DNA of 64,000 nt from contig JAYODD010000003.1 of the NCBI GenBank assembly GCA_038106145.1, positions 124,001 to 188,000 of the forward strand, given 5' to 3'. Below are positions 45,449 through 55,425 of the stretch, in pieces; positions within the stretch are counted from its first letter, which is position 1; each line of letters opens with the position of its first letter. Position numbers and translations under genes: made by a program. The notes under the pieces are model-generated. The model ran no database searches and had not been told where the DNA came from. It saw only the letters and a program-made list of their open reading frames with translations. Origin of the DNA: JBFJKD01 sp038106145 (GTDB taxonomy: Bacteria > Pseudomonadota > Gammaproteobacteria > Pseudomonadales > Porticoccaceae).

Positions 45449-46390
45449 ATGGCGATGCGAGTTGGCATTATTGCACCGCAAAGTTCGGCGCAGAGCTATT
45501 CTCTGAAAACGGCCATTACCGAACTCGGCCATGAAATTGTGTGTTTCAACCCTCACCTCGAACGGCGCGCTGGGGGTAAGACGCTGCCGGAGGTCGAAGC
45601 CTGGGTGGTGGTCGGCGAGGGGGAGGAAGTTAATCGCCTGCCTTTTATCGATCGCAAAAAACACCAGATACTGTGTATCAAAGAGGATGTCCCGACATTG
45701 GTAAGCCCCGGCTTTGGCCCGTGGAAAGAACAATTGCGTGGACGCTTCGTGGAGCTGGTTGGAAAGCATTTACAATCGACACAGGTGGTAAGGGCGAAGA
45801 AAGTGTGGGTGTTGGCCGCGTCCACCGGCGGGCTGGAGGTGGTCAGCAAATTTCTGTCGCAGGTGCCACTGGCCTACGACACGGGTTTTGTCTACGTGCA
45901 ACACATCGAGAGTGCGCAGGTTCCGCAATTGGTGCGCATGGTTGCCAGAACCAGTGACTGGCGGGCGCGGCTGGCAGAGAACGGCCATTTTATACCCGCC
46001 GGGTTTGTGACCGTGGCGTCGCCCGCGGAAAAATTACATATCGATGGTCGCGGTATGATGCGTGTGCTCGACGAACGGTGGAGCGGACATTATCGTCCGA
46101 GCATCGATCATGTCGCCGGGGACGTTGCGCGTCAATACGGGGTATTTGGAGGAATGATCGTGTTCACGGGCATGGGTGATGACGGAGTCATCGGCGCCCG
46201 TTTATTGCGTCGTCGCGGAGGCCGCGTGTGGGTACAGGATCCGGGAACCTGTACGGCGCCCTCCATGCCAGAGGCGGTAATCGAGGCACAGGCCAGTCAA
46301 TTTACCGCTGGCGTGGACGAACTCGCCAAACGCTTTGCCAGCACCACGGGAATTGACGTTGCCAGCCAGTCATGGGGGCAAAGCGCGTGA
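45449..46390 (+). CDS. chpB: CheB-type methylesterase ChpB
   Basis: 313 residues. The C-terminal methylesterase domain has catalytic Ser125 (LAASTGGLE), His152 (VYVQHIES) and Asp244 (FTGMGDDGVIGARLL). The N-terminal 110 residues are receiver-like in size but lack the DD pocket and phospho-Asp, as in other ChpB proteins. Removes methyl groups from PilJ. Its TGA overlaps the chpC GTG. Confidence 0.9.
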   Translation: MAMRVGIIAPQSSAQSYSLKTAITELGHEIVCFNPHLERRAGGKTLPEVEAWVVVGEGEEVNRLPFIDRKKHQILCIKEDVPTLVSPGFGPWKEQLRGRFVELVGKHLQSTQVVRAKKVWVLAASTGGLEVVSKFLSQVPLAYDTGFVYVQHIESAQVPQLVRMVARTSDWRARLAENGHFIPAGFVTVASPAEKLHIDGRGMMRVLDERWSGHYRPSIDHVAGDVARQYGVFGGMIVFTGMGDDGVIGARLLRRRGGRVWVQDPGTCTAPSMPEAVIEAQASQFTAGVDELAKRFASTTGIDVASQSWGQSA

Positions 46391-46893
46391 GTCGTGCATT
46401 GCGGGCACAGCCGGTTAAACGTGTTGCTACGGTCGATGCGCTGTTACTACCTGTTGTCGGCGCACCGTTGTTGGTGCCCATGGCGGCAATAGCGGAGATT
46501 ATTCCGGGGCGTGGCCTTACTTTGACCACGCATCCCGGCAACCCCGCCTGGTTGTACGGCTGGTTTTTCTGGCGGGACCAACATCTTCCCCTTATGTCCT
46601 ACGAGGCGGCAATTGGCGGGGTGGCTGCGGCACGGGAGAATACGCACCGCATTGCGATCTGCAACGCGGTAGCCGATGCGGCAGAGCGGGGTTTCTACGC
46701 GTTGGTAATCCAGGATCTGCCCAGTCCAGTGCGGCTATCCGAGGAGGATGCGTTTTCTGCGGTGGGTGCAACGGCCCCTGGGGTTGGGGTGCTGGCGGAG
46801 GTCAGTCTGGAAGAGGAGCGTGCGTGCATCCCGGACCTCGATTACCTGGAAAAAATCAGTATGAGTGCCTTGCCCGAACTGGCGGAGCAATAG
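46387..46893 (+). CDS. chpC: CheW-like protein ChpC
   Basis: 168-residue CheW-domain protein, second adaptor of the Pil-Chp system (VDALLLPVVGAPLLVPMAAIAEIIPG, PAWLYGWFFWRDQHLPLMSYEAA). The GTG start overlaps the chpB stop (GTGA), indicating coupling; the frame extends to ATG 46372. It closes the pilG-chpC cluster. Confidence 0.88.
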   Translation: MSRALRAQPVKRVATVDALLLPVVGAPLLVPMAAIAEIIPGRGLTLTTHPGNPAWLYGWFFWRDQHLPLMSYEAAIGGVAAARENTHRIAICNAVADAAERGFYALVIQDLPSPVRLSEEDAFSAVGATAPGVGVLAEVSLEEERACIPDLDYLEKISMSALPELAEQ

Positions 46894-46920
46894 AATCCCC
46901 CGTGGGTTGGCCGCTACCGG

Positions 46921-46948
46921 TTAACATCTGATTACTTCACGGTATAAT
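46921..46948 (+). promoter_or_regulatory. candidate sigma-70 promoter upstream of tRNA-Gly
   Basis: TTAACA (46921-46926), 16-base spacer, perfect TATAAT (46943-46948). Located about 140 bases before the tRNA and pointing at it. Confidence 0.45.
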
Positions 46949-47091
46949 CGCCAGTTCAGCGGTACGCTGAGGGCGTGTTGCCTGGTGGTCGCCACCAATG
47001 CAATTTCCCGTAAACCGTCGCAGGCAGCGCGGACCGAGGCGATAGGCGTTGCGAGCCATGACGGCAAAATCGTCAGGAAGAGGCAGTTAGC

Positions 47092-47165
47092 GCGGGTGTA
47101 GTTCAATGGTAGAACGGGAGCTTCCCAAGCTCTTAGCGTGGGTTCGATTCCCATCACCCGCTCCA
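47092..47165 (+). tRNA. tRNA-Gly(CCC)
   Basis: 74 nt including an encoded CCA. Acceptor GCGGGTG/CACCCGC, D arm GTTCAATGGTAGAAC, anticodon stem GGAGC/GCTCT with loop TTCCCAA (anticodon CCC, decoding GGG), and T arm GTGGG-TTCGATT-CCCAT. All stems pair, with one G-T at the anticodon stem base. Confidence 0.96.
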
Positions 47166-47343
47166 TACCGGGGCTAGTCCGGCTCGATTTTCGGGTCACG
47201 CAACGCTGGCCGAGCGAGACCCTTACGGGAAGTGCGTAACGGCGCGGAAGCCTGACCATCAGTGGGCGCGATTATCGCGTCAACATCGACAGAGAATCTG
47301 CTGGTGCGCTTGCACCGACAATCAAACGATAAGGGGTAATGAT

Positions 47344-48966
47344 ATGCTTGGCCAAATGATGGACGATCCGTTAACCATCACCTCGATTTTAAAATTCGCA
47401 GAAAAGGTATTTCCCCACGTCGAGTTGGTCTCGGTCACGGCGGATAGCCCCCGGCACCGCACGACGTTTGGCGCCGCCTTCAAGCGTTCGCGCAAATTCG
47501 CCAATGCGCTGACCAAACTCGGCCTTAAACCGGGCGATCGGGTGGCCACCATGGCCTGGAATGATTACCGTCATTTCGAGCTGTACTACGGCATCAGTTG
47601 TTCTGGCTACGTGTGCCACACCATTAATCCTCGCCTGTTTCCCGAACAAATTGCCTATATCGCCAATCACGCCGAAGATCGCTGGATGTGTATTGACGTG
47701 TTGTTCGTGCCCCTGCTGGAAAAATTGCAGGAGCAGCTGCCTAATGTCGAAGGGTTTGTGGTGATGACTGACGCAGCCAACATGCCGCAGACAACGCTGC
47801 GCAATGCCCATTGTTACGAAACCCTGATTGCGGATGAGTCCGACGAGTTCGCCTGGCCCGTACTGGACGAAAATGCTGCCTGTAGTCTGTGCTACACCTC
47901 TGGAACCACCGGTAATCCCAAGGGTGTGTTGTATTCACACCGCGCGTTGATTCTCCACTGCCTCGCCGCCAACGGCAAGGATGTCCTGGGGATGTCGAGC
48001 GAGGAAACGGTCATGCCGGTAGTGCCCATGTTTCACGTCAACGCCTGGGGTGCTGTTTACAGCGCCGCGATGTCCGGCACCAAACTGGTGATGCCCGGCC
48101 CCAAAATGGGTGACGGTGAAACGCTGGCCGCGCTGATTAACGAGGAAAAAGTCACCTATTCCATGGGGGTGCCAACGGTGTGGCTGGCGTTGGTCAATTA
48201 TTTACAGTCGTCGGGCAAGACGGTTGAATCCCTGAAACGCGTTATTGTAGGGGGTGCCGCCTGTCCATTGTCCTTGATGAAGGCGATGGAAAAATATGGC
48301 GTGTGGATGCACGTCGGGTGGGGCATGACCGAGATGAGCCCGTTGGGTACTTACAACACCTTACTGCCCTGGATGCACGATCTGCCGGAGGCAGAAAAGG
48401 ATGTATATCGCCTCAAAGCCGGTCGCCTGATTTACGGCGTCGATTTGCGTATTGTCGACGAGAGCGGTGTCGAGCTGCCGTGGGATGGCAAGAGCTCGGG
48501 TCAGTTACAGGTGCGCGGCCCCTGGGTGTGCAAGGGGTATTACAAACTGGAAAAGTCCGACGCTCACCTGCCCGACGGTTGGTTCGATACCGGCGACGTG
48601 GCGACAGTCGACCAGTATGGTTACATGGCTATCACCGACCGCACCAAGGACGTGATTAAATCCGGAGGCGAGTGGATTAGCTCCATTGAGGTGGAAAACG
48701 CGGCCATGGGTCACGCCGATGTAGCGGAAGCAGCTGTGATCGGTGTTCCCCATCCCAAATGGACGGAAAGGCCCTTGCTGGTGGTGGTAAAAAAACCGGG
48801 GACTAATCCCGACAAAAACGAACTGCTGAAATTTTTGGATGGTAAGGTCGCCAATTGGTGGATTCCAGAGGATTGCGTTTTTGTGGAAGAAATACCCCAC
48901 ACCGCTACTGGCAAAGTCAGCAAGAAAGATCTGCGGGATCAATTTAAAGAGTTTAGCTACGAGTAA
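47344..48966 (+). CDS. medium/long-chain acyl-CoA synthetase, AlkK-like
   Basis: 540-residue adenylate-forming enzyme activating fatty acids with ATP and CoA. Close in pattern to AlkK: MLGQMMDDPLTI start, P-loop YTSGTTGNPKGVLYSH, VVPMFHVNAWG, WGMTEMSPLGTYN, GWFDTGDVATVD and IKSGGEWISSIE. AAGGGG lies 7 bases upstream of ATG. It precedes the DmdC-like dehydrogenase on the same strand; together they fit acyl activation followed by alpha-beta oxidation. Confidence 0.92.
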   Translation: MLGQMMDDPLTITSILKFAEKVFPHVELVSVTADSPRHRTTFGAAFKRSRKFANALTKLGLKPGDRVATMAWNDYRHFELYYGISCSGYVCHTINPRLFPEQIAYIANHAEDRWMCIDVLFVPLLEKLQEQLPNVEGFVVMTDAANMPQTTLRNAHCYETLIADESDEFAWPVLDENAACSLCYTSGTTGNPKGVLYSHRALILHCLAANGKDVLGMSSEETVMPVVPMFHVNAWGAVYSAAMSGTKLVMPGPKMGDGETLAALINEEKVTYSMGVPTVWLALVNYLQSSGKTVESLKRVIVGGAACPLSLMKAMEKYGVWMHVGWGMTEMSPLGTYNTLLPWMHDLPEAEKDVYRLKAGRLIYGVDLRIVDESGVELPWDGKSSGQLQVRGPWVCKGYYKLEKSDAHLPDGWFDTGDVATVDQYGYMAITDRTKDVIKSGGEWISSIEVENAAMGHADVAEAAVIGVPHPKWTERPLLVVVKKPGTNPDKNELLKFLDGKVANWWIPEDCVFVEEIPHTATGKVSKKDLRDQFKEFSYE

Positions 48967-49074
48967 CTAGCCTGAGAGGCAGGGCGTGAAATTCACCAGT
49001 CTCGGAAAGCCGAACGCCGAGCTGGTGAGTTTTGGCATCGATTATTCGGCCAGCTATTCGTTACCGGGGCGAGT

Positions 49075-50877
49075 ATGACTGTTTCGTTGTTAAACGAGCG
49101 CGATCTGACGTTTCAGTTGTACGAAGTGCTGGACACCGAAGGCCTGCTGAAACGGCCGCGCTACCAGGACCACTCCCGCGAGATATTTGACACTGCGCTG
49201 GCGACCGCCAGAGGTATCGCCGAAAAATATTTTGCCAATCACTACGCCAAAGGCGATGCACTCGAACCGGTTTTCGAAAACGGCGAGGTGCGTGTCATCG
49301 AGGAAACCAAAGCTGCCTGGGACGCGTTTGTCGACGCTGGCTTCATGGCCGCGCAACCTGATTACACGGAGGGTGGGTTACAGTTTCCCGAAGTTATAGT
49401 GCGCACCGTGGTCGCCTATATCAGTGCTGCAAACGTTGGTACCGCGGCCTACCCGTTTGTTGCCATGGGCGTGGCGAATTTACTGCGCGCATTTGCTTCG
49501 CCGGAACAAAAGGCGTTGTATTTGCCCCTTATTATGAGCGGTAAAAGTAATGGCACCATGGCGCTTACCGAGCCCGATCAGGGATCCGCTTTGGGGGATA
49601 TCAAAACCAGCGCGGTAGCGCATGCCGATGGCACCTATCGGTTGGTTGGCCAAAAAATGTTTATATCCTGCGCCGATCACAATATTGCCGAAAACGTCGT
49701 CCATATGGTGCTGGCAAAGATCAGAGGCGCCCCGGTTGGGGTCAAAGGAATATCCCTGTTTATCGTGCCCAAATACCTGGTTGATGAGCAAGGCAATACG
49801 ACCAGCCGAAACGATGTGGTGGTGGCCGGGCTCAATCACAAAATGGGTTATCGCAACGCCACCAATGCGGTGCTGAGCTTTGGAGAAAAGGGTGGCGCGG
49901 TAGGCTACCTGGTGGGTGAGCCCAATCAGGGGCTGAACTATATGTTTCAGATGATGAACGAGGCGCGCATTGGCGTCGGCCTGGGGGCGGCGGCGGTTGC
50001 GTATCAGGGTTTTAACCATGCACTGGCATACGCCCGGCAGCGCCCGCAGGGACGCCTGCCCTCCAACAAAGATCCTGCTTCAAAACAAATTATGTTGGTG
50101 GAGCATGCGGATGTTCGGCGCATGTTGCTGGCGCAAAAGGCCTACGCTGAAGGTGCGCTGTCCTTATGTTTATTTGCCAGTGCACTGTTCGAAGATCAAC
50201 ATACCGCGCCCGATGTAGGCCAACGTGAACGAGCCGCTTTGTTGCTTGATCTGTTGACGCCAGTCGTTAAATCCTGGCCATCAAAATATGGCTGTGTTGC
50301 CAATGATCTGGCTATTCAGGTGTTAGGCGGCTCGGGATATATTCGCGAATACCCGGTGGAGCAACTGTACCGGGATCAGCGCCTCAATCCCATTCACGAG
50401 GGAGCGGAAGCGATACACGGCCTCGATTTGCTCGGCCGTAAGGTACCGATGAAAAACCGCGCCGGCTACCAGATTTTTATGCAGGAGTTGGACGCCGATA
50501 TCGCGGCGGCTGAGACCCTTGAGCTCGCACGGGAGTTTGCGGCGCCACTACGCCGTGCGAAAAATCTACTGGACGATACCACCCAGTCATTGCTCGTGCA
50601 GATCACCCAGGATGTGGATCTGGGCATGGCAAATGCCACTATTTACCTCGATATGTTTGGGCGGGTAGTCGCTGCCTGGATCTGGGTGAAGCAGGCGATA
50701 AAAGCTGCGCAGGGTTTGCTGCGTACTGACATTGAGAAGGAGCGGTATTTTTATCAGGGCAAACTTCAGACCGCTCGTTATTATTTGGAGTGGGAGTTAC
50801 CAGCTATCGACGGGCAAGCGGAGTTGCTGCGATCAGGAAACCAAATCTGTTTTGACATGCGGGATGAGTGGTTTTAA
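49075..50877 (+). CDS. acyl-CoA dehydrogenase, DmdC/FadE-like long form
   Basis: 600-residue flavoprotein with the acyl-CoA dehydrogenase fold and the extra C-terminal domain found in the 3-methylmercaptopropionyl-CoA dehydrogenase (DmdC) group. Motifs: GTMALTEPDQGSALGD (FAD/substrate), FQMMNEARIGVGLGAAAVAYQ, LAIQVLGGSGYIREYPVEQLYRD, and NPIHEGAEAIHGLDLLGRK with the expected catalytic Glu. DMSP-derived or ordinary acyl-CoA substrates are both possible; no dmdB/D is recognised nearby. Convergent with the hybrid kinase gene (39-base gap). Confidence 0.9.
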   Translation: MTVSLLNERDLTFQLYEVLDTEGLLKRPRYQDHSREIFDTALATARGIAEKYFANHYAKGDALEPVFENGEVRVIEETKAAWDAFVDAGFMAAQPDYTEGGLQFPEVIVRTVVAYISAANVGTAAYPFVAMGVANLLRAFASPEQKALYLPLIMSGKSNGTMALTEPDQGSALGDIKTSAVAHADGTYRLVGQKMFISCADHNIAENVVHMVLAKIRGAPVGVKGISLFIVPKYLVDEQGNTTSRNDVVVAGLNHKMGYRNATNAVLSFGEKGGAVGYLVGEPNQGLNYMFQMMNEARIGVGLGAAAVAYQGFNHALAYARQRPQGRLPSNKDPASKQIMLVEHADVRRMLLAQKAYAEGALSLCLFASALFEDQHTAPDVGQRERAALLLDLLTPVVKSWPSKYGCVANDLAIQVLGGSGYIREYPVEQLYRDQRLNPIHEGAEAIHGLDLLGRKVPMKNRAGYQIFMQELDADIAAAETLELAREFAAPLRRAKNLLDDTTQSLLVQITQDVDLGMANATIYLDMFGRVVAAWIWVKQAIKAAQGLLRTDIEKERYFYQGKLQTARYYLEWELPAIDGQAELLRSGNQICFDMRDEWF

Positions 50878-50916
50878 TTTTGTATCGTCAGCCATCTACT
50901 GGCCACAGCAGGAACA

Positions 50917-53900
50917 CTATCTTTTGGGCAGTTTAACCAAATTGCTGACCCCTTTTTTTGCCGTGCTGTCGAATTGGTAGTCATTGACCAGAAATAAACG
51001 TTCGAACTCATCCTTGGGCAAAGGTTTGCTGATCAAATAACCCTGCATAACGTCACAACCGATATTTTTGAGCACATCGAATTGTTCGGCATTCTCGACA
51101 CCCTCGGCGACAGTGGTCAACCCCAGACTTTTTGCTAATGCAACTATACCGCCGACAATGGCGCGATCACTGCCATGTTTTTCTATATCAATTACAAAAG
51201 AACGGTCTATTTTCAATGCGTTGGCGGGTAAAATTTTCAGATAGTTCAAGGACGAGAAGCCGCTGCCAAAATCGTCTATCGTCAGGGAAAAACCCATTTC
51301 CTTGAGGCGCATCAGTTCGCTGCGTGCCCGCTGCGGCTCGGTCATCAAAATGCTTTCCGTGATTTCGAGTTCGAGAGAAGAAGCCGGCACCTGGTGGTTA
51401 TTGATTAATTCGGACAACGTAGATGTGAGCCTCCCGTATTCCTGTAAATCCTTGCCTGACAGATTAACGGAGATTTTGACGTTGTAGCCTTGAGTGCGCC
51501 ACGCATGAATGTGTCGTAGTGCTTTATCGAGTACCCAGTCCGTTATCAGCGTGATCAACCCAATTTTTTCCGCGAGTGGAATAAACTCGAAGGGAGGCAC
51601 CAGACCGCGCTTGGGATGAATCCAGCGTAGCAGCGCTTCCGCGGCAATTAACCGACCATCGCCGGCATTGACTTGTGGCTGAAAATAAAGCACAAGTTCG
51701 TCATTATCAATAGCGTTGCGCAACTCGTGTTCGAGTTCCAGTCGTGCGGCTACCTCGCGCTCCATGCCTTCGGTATAAAAGCAATAGTTGTTGCGCGTAT
51801 CCTTGGCGCGAAACATTGCCGAGTCGGCATGTTTCATAAGGGTGTCTATATCGAGTCCATGGTCGGGGAAAATGGCAATGCCTATGCTGCAGGTAACATA
51901 AACATGTTGCTGTAAAAAGGAAAAAGGTTTCGCCAGCGTAGAGCAAATTTTTGTCGCGATGCTGGATATCGCCGAACGATCGTTAATGCCCTCCAGTATA
52001 ATTGTAAACTCATCGCCGCCCAGGCGGGCAATTAAGTCGTCATCGCGCACGCAGGTTCTCAGGCGCAATGCCACTTCCTTAAGTAGCAAGTCTCCGGTGT
52101 TGTGGCCCAACGAATCATTGATGATTTTGAAATTATCCAGATCCAGCAACAATATGGCTATGCTGTGTTTGTCGAGTTCGCCCCGGTTTAAAATCACCCG
52201 TAATTCCTGCAGGAGCTTGGCGCGGTTGGGCAGGCCCGTGAGAGTATCATGATAGGCCAGTTGTTTTACGTGCCGTTCCGTTTTCCCCGCTTTGATAAGT
52301 CGCAGAACACGTTGTTTCAACACCGAAAAATGAATCGGTTTGGTAATATAATCTGTTGCTCCGCTGTTAAATGCATGAGAAATAGCTTCATCATCATCCA
52401 GCGCCGTAACCATCAGGATAGGTACGTCGGTACCATTTTCAAGAGCGCGTATTTGACGGGTAGCTTCAAACCCGTTAAGCCCCGGCATCATCGCGTCTAT
52501 AATAATGACATCCGGCATCGCAGCGCGGCAAAGAACAACGGCTTTAGTCCCATCCGCGGCCTCCTCAATTTGAATATCTTCTTCGGAAAAAATACCCTTT
52601 AAAGCCAGGCGCGTGGAGCGGTCATCATCGATCAGTAATAGTTTATGCGGGTGTTTTGACAGCTTGTCATGTGTGTCAAACAATACGCCCGTTTGAATAT
52701 CTTTTTTTAGCACAGCATATTCGTTATCAATTTCATCAATCAGTGTCCTGGCACCCAGAATGTCACCGGTTGCTCCTGCACGTTCCAGTCGTTTTGCCAC
52801 ATTAACAACTCTGAAAGCACCAAATATCGCGGCACTGCCGGCAATAGTGTGGGCGATTTCGCCCAAAAGTTTTGTATCTTTCTGCCCAAAGGCCTTTTTT
52901 AATGAGTTGATGTAGATTGGCGTGTCTTCGATAAACGCGTCAATCATTTGATAAAGCACTTCGCCGACATCGACGAAAAGTTGTTTCAAAAATAGTGGGT
53001 CGTAACTTCTATGGTCTGCTGGATCATCAAATAAAATATAGTCAGGCTGAATGTCGGTGGGTTGTTTTGTACTCGGCAGCCATTTTGCCAACATGTTTTC
53101 CAGTTTCATTCGGGTTATGGGCTTCACCATAAAATCAGTCATACCGGCAGCCTCAATAGCTTCGATTGCCGTGCTGCTGGTGGCGCTCATTCCAATTATG
53201 GGTAATTTTTTTTCGCTATATCCAAGACGACGAATATGGCTGGTAGTTTCATAACCATCCATACCGGGCATGAAGCAGTCCATCAAAATAAGGCTGACGG
53301 CATTGCCGCGCACATAGTCGATAGCGCTTTGCCCATTGCTCACCACGCTGAAGGGATGACCAGTTACTTCCAGCAGTGCCGTCATTACTTGCTGGTTAGA
53401 GCGATTATCATCCACTACAAGTATCAGTGGCTGGCTGCTGGTCCCTGCGGCTATTATAGCGTCGCGAATTTGCTCGGTTTGATTGTCCGTTGGTGAGTAA
53501 GGTTGATTAGTGAACAGAGCGGAACATGTTTTTGAGGTGATAGGTTTGTAAATAACGGAGGTGTATTCGCGATGAGCAGCGACCGTTGGATTCACCATTA
53601 CCACGACCGTATCAGAGTTTGTCTTCCCGTCTTGAGAAGCAAATTGCCGGGCTAATTCCGGCCGAGACCGATGTATTTCCTCGTCGATTAGCAGGTGACT
53701 ATACGGCTTCCCTTCGGTCACACCAGGAATGTGTATTCCGTGTTCTATGGTCAAAATGTCGATGGCTGCCGCTTGCCCGCCGCGTTTAGCAATTAGCGCA
53801 GTTAGCGCCGCGCTAACAATGTGTGATGTGGACGCTATCAGTGCGCGAATTTGTGGATGAGCAGCATATTTTTGGTTTGCCTCCTGCCTGTCATCGAGTT

Positions 53901-55401
53901 GTGCAGGTTCCGCAATCGGAATCGATATAACAAAATTGGATCCCCGCTCGCTGTTGCTGTCGACAGTTATGTTGCCGTCCATCAATTCGATTATCTGTTT
54001 ACAAATGGCGAGACCGAGCCCGGTGCCCCCATACTGCTTGGTAGTGGAAGAATCTGCTTGAACAAACGCATCAAATATCCTGTTTTTCTGCTCGCTGGAA
54101 ATACCGATCCCCGTGTCTTTAACCTGAATATTGAGCCTCGGTTGCGTGCCCGATTGGTGGGATATGTAAATACCTACTTCACCGGCTTCGGTAAATTTTA
54201 TGGCGTTGCCAATAACGTTGATCAGTACCTGGCGCAACTTATGTGGGTCGAAGGTTATATAGTCCGGAAGGTTGGCCTCGATTACATAACCTAAGTCAAT
54301 ATTTTTCTTTAAGGCCTGTGTCGACAACAAGCTAATAATGTCATCAAAAAATTCGGGTAAAAACACTTCAGCGTTGGCGAGGCTAAACTTTCCCGCAGAC
54401 ATCTTTGAAAAATCCAGAATGTCGTCAACCAGTTGCAGCAAATCTTCGCTGGATTGTCTCGCTATAGATATATATTCCCGTTGTTTTTCCGGCATTTGCA
54501 TGCCTTCGAGAATGTCGAGCATGCCTATTACGGCGTTCATCGGGGTTCTTAATTCGTGCGTGACGTTGGAAGCAAATTCACTCTTTTCGCGAGCAACGGC
54601 GAGCGCGGCATCCCGAGCGGTGCTCAATTCCAGTTGACGTTTCTCCAACACCTCCATCATGGCGTTAAAGGTTTTTTGAATGGTGGTCAGCTCCTCTGGT
54701 CCCTCGACCTGCGCCCGCACCTCGCGGTCTCCGAGCTGAGCGCGTTGCATGATGCCTGCGAGCCGTTCCATCGGTTTGGTAACCCGTCGCGATACGACGA
54801 TAATCGCTGCCAGAATAACTAACGAGATAATCAGAGTCGCAACAAGATAGTCCTTCAGTATTTGTCCGTGGATTAGTCGCAGTGTATCTTTTGACAAACC
54901 GACGGTTACGTAACCGAGGAGAGTCGGTTTCGCTGGCTGTTGTCCGTAGCTGCCGTCCCACTCATCATCGTTTTTAGACGCTGTAAAAACAGGTGTAATA
55001 AAAACCCATGAATTATCCCGCTCAAACGTTTGCAACGCATCGACGGTGCGCGGCAACCCGGGATAGAATTTGTCATTAAATACGGTATCCCGATATAAAA
55101 CGGTAGTGTCGATAGCCGTGATTGCCAGTACCGTGGTGTCTGGAAATTCGGCAATCGACTGCGCCGCTTCCAATGCCAGTTCCTCGCTTTGATAGAGAAG
55201 AGCGAGCTTACTTTTGTTGCTGACGATGTCGGCAAGTTGCAAACCTTGTTTGACCAGGTGCGCTGAGATGATGCGATTGGATACATTATTAACCGCAAGG
55301 TACATACCTGCAGCGAGGAACACCAGAACGAGCGCAAACAAACCTATCAGATGATGTCTGAATTTAAGCGGGTGAGTCCTGAAAATTCCTTTGCGTTTCA
55401 T
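50917..55401 (-). CDS. hybrid histidine kinase with receiver, Hpt, GGDEF and EAL domains
   Basis: 1494 residues. Transmembrane helices at about 18-37 and 185-204 bracket a periplasmic sensor of roughly 145 residues. HAMP follows (205-257), then HisKA with phospho-His282 (THELRTPMN), HATPase (IGNAIKFTEAG, DTGIGISSEQ, YGGTGLGLAI), a degenerate receiver-like segment (about 515-650), a receiver with Asp708 (LILMDCFMPGMDGYE), Hpt His851 (AHTIAGSAA), a receiver with Asp969 (IIIDAMMPGLNGFE), GGDEF with intact motif at 1128-1132 and EAL with intact EAL at 1255-1257 plus DDFGSGFSSLNYLK. It should link ligand sensing to phosphorelay and c-di-GMP synthesis and/or hydrolysis. The gene is last in the TPP-to-kinase series, 24 bases after the binding-protein stop, and AT-richer than flanking DNA. 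Confidence 0.92.
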   Translation of the reverse strand: MKRKGIFRTHPLKFRHHLIGLFALVLVFLAAGMYLAVNNVSNRIISAHLVKQGLQLADIVSNKSKLALLYQSEELALEAAQSIAEFPDTTVLAITAIDTTVLYRDTVFNDKFYPGLPRTVDALQTFERDNSWVFITPVFTASKNDDEWDGSYGQQPAKPTLLGYVTVGLSKDTLRLIHGQILKDYLVATLIISLVILAAIIVVSRRVTKPMERLAGIMQRAQLGDREVRAQVEGPEELTTIQKTFNAMMEVLEKRQLELSTARDAALAVAREKSEFASNVTHELRTPMNAVIGMLDILEGMQMPEKQREYISIARQSSEDLLQLVDDILDFSKMSAGKFSLANAEVFLPEFFDDIISLLSTQALKKNIDLGYVIEANLPDYITFDPHKLRQVLINVIGNAIKFTEAGEVGIYISHQSGTQPRLNIQVKDTGIGISSEQKNRIFDAFVQADSSTTKQYGGTGLGLAICKQIIELMDGNITVDSNSERGSNFVISIPIAEPAQLDDRQEANQKYAAHPQIRALIASTSHIVSAALTALIAKRGGQAAAIDILTIEHGIHIPGVTEGKPYSHLLIDEEIHRSRPELARQFASQDGKTNSDTVVVMVNPTVAAHREYTSVIYKPITSKTCSALFTNQPYSPTDNQTEQIRDAIIAAGTSSQPLILVVDDNRSNQQVMTALLEVTGHPFSVVSNGQSAIDYVRGNAVSLILMDCFMPGMDGYETTSHIRRLGYSEKKLPIIGMSATSSTAIEAIEAAGMTDFMVKPITRMKLENMLAKWLPSTKQPTDIQPDYILFDDPADHRSYDPLFLKQLFVDVGEVLYQMIDAFIEDTPIYINSLKKAFGQKDTKLLGEIAHTIAGSAAIFGAFRVVNVAKRLERAGATGDILGARTLIDEIDNEYAVLKKDIQTGVLFDTHDKLSKHPHKLLLIDDDRSTRLALKGIFSEEDIQIEEAADGTKAVVLCRAAMPDVIIIDAMMPGLNGFEATRQIRALENGTDVPILMVTALDDDEAISHAFNSGATDYITKPIHFSVLKQRVLRLIKAGKTERHVKQLAYHDTLTGLPNRAKLLQELRVILNRGELDKHSIAILLLDLDNFKIINDSLGHNTGDLLLKEVALRLRTCVRDDDLIARLGGDEFTIILEGINDRSAISSIATKICSTLAKPFSFLQQHVYVTCSIGIAIFPDHGLDIDTLMKHADSAMFRAKDTRNNYCFYTEGMEREVAARLELEHELRNAIDNDELVLYFQPQVNAGDGRLIAAEALLRWIHPKRGLVPPFEFIPLAEKIGLITLITDWVLDKALRHIHAWRTQGYNVKISVNLSGKDLQEYGRLTSTLSELINNHQVPASSLELEITESILMTEPQRARSELMRLKEMGFSLTIDDFGSGFSSLNYLKILPANALKIDRSFVIDIEKHGSDRAIVGGIVALAKSLGLTTVAEGVENAEQFDVLKNIGCDVMQGYLISKPLPKDEFERLFLVNDYQFDSTAKKGVSNLVKLPKR

Positions 55402-55425
55402 GGGGCTTGGTTGCCTTTTCTACCG

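Noticed and set aside
46921..47259. Minus-strand ORF containing MGIEPTLRAWEAPVLPLNYTR
   Set aside because: It is antisense to tRNA-Gly(CCC); this peptide is a well-known spurious translation opposite tRNA-Gly genes.
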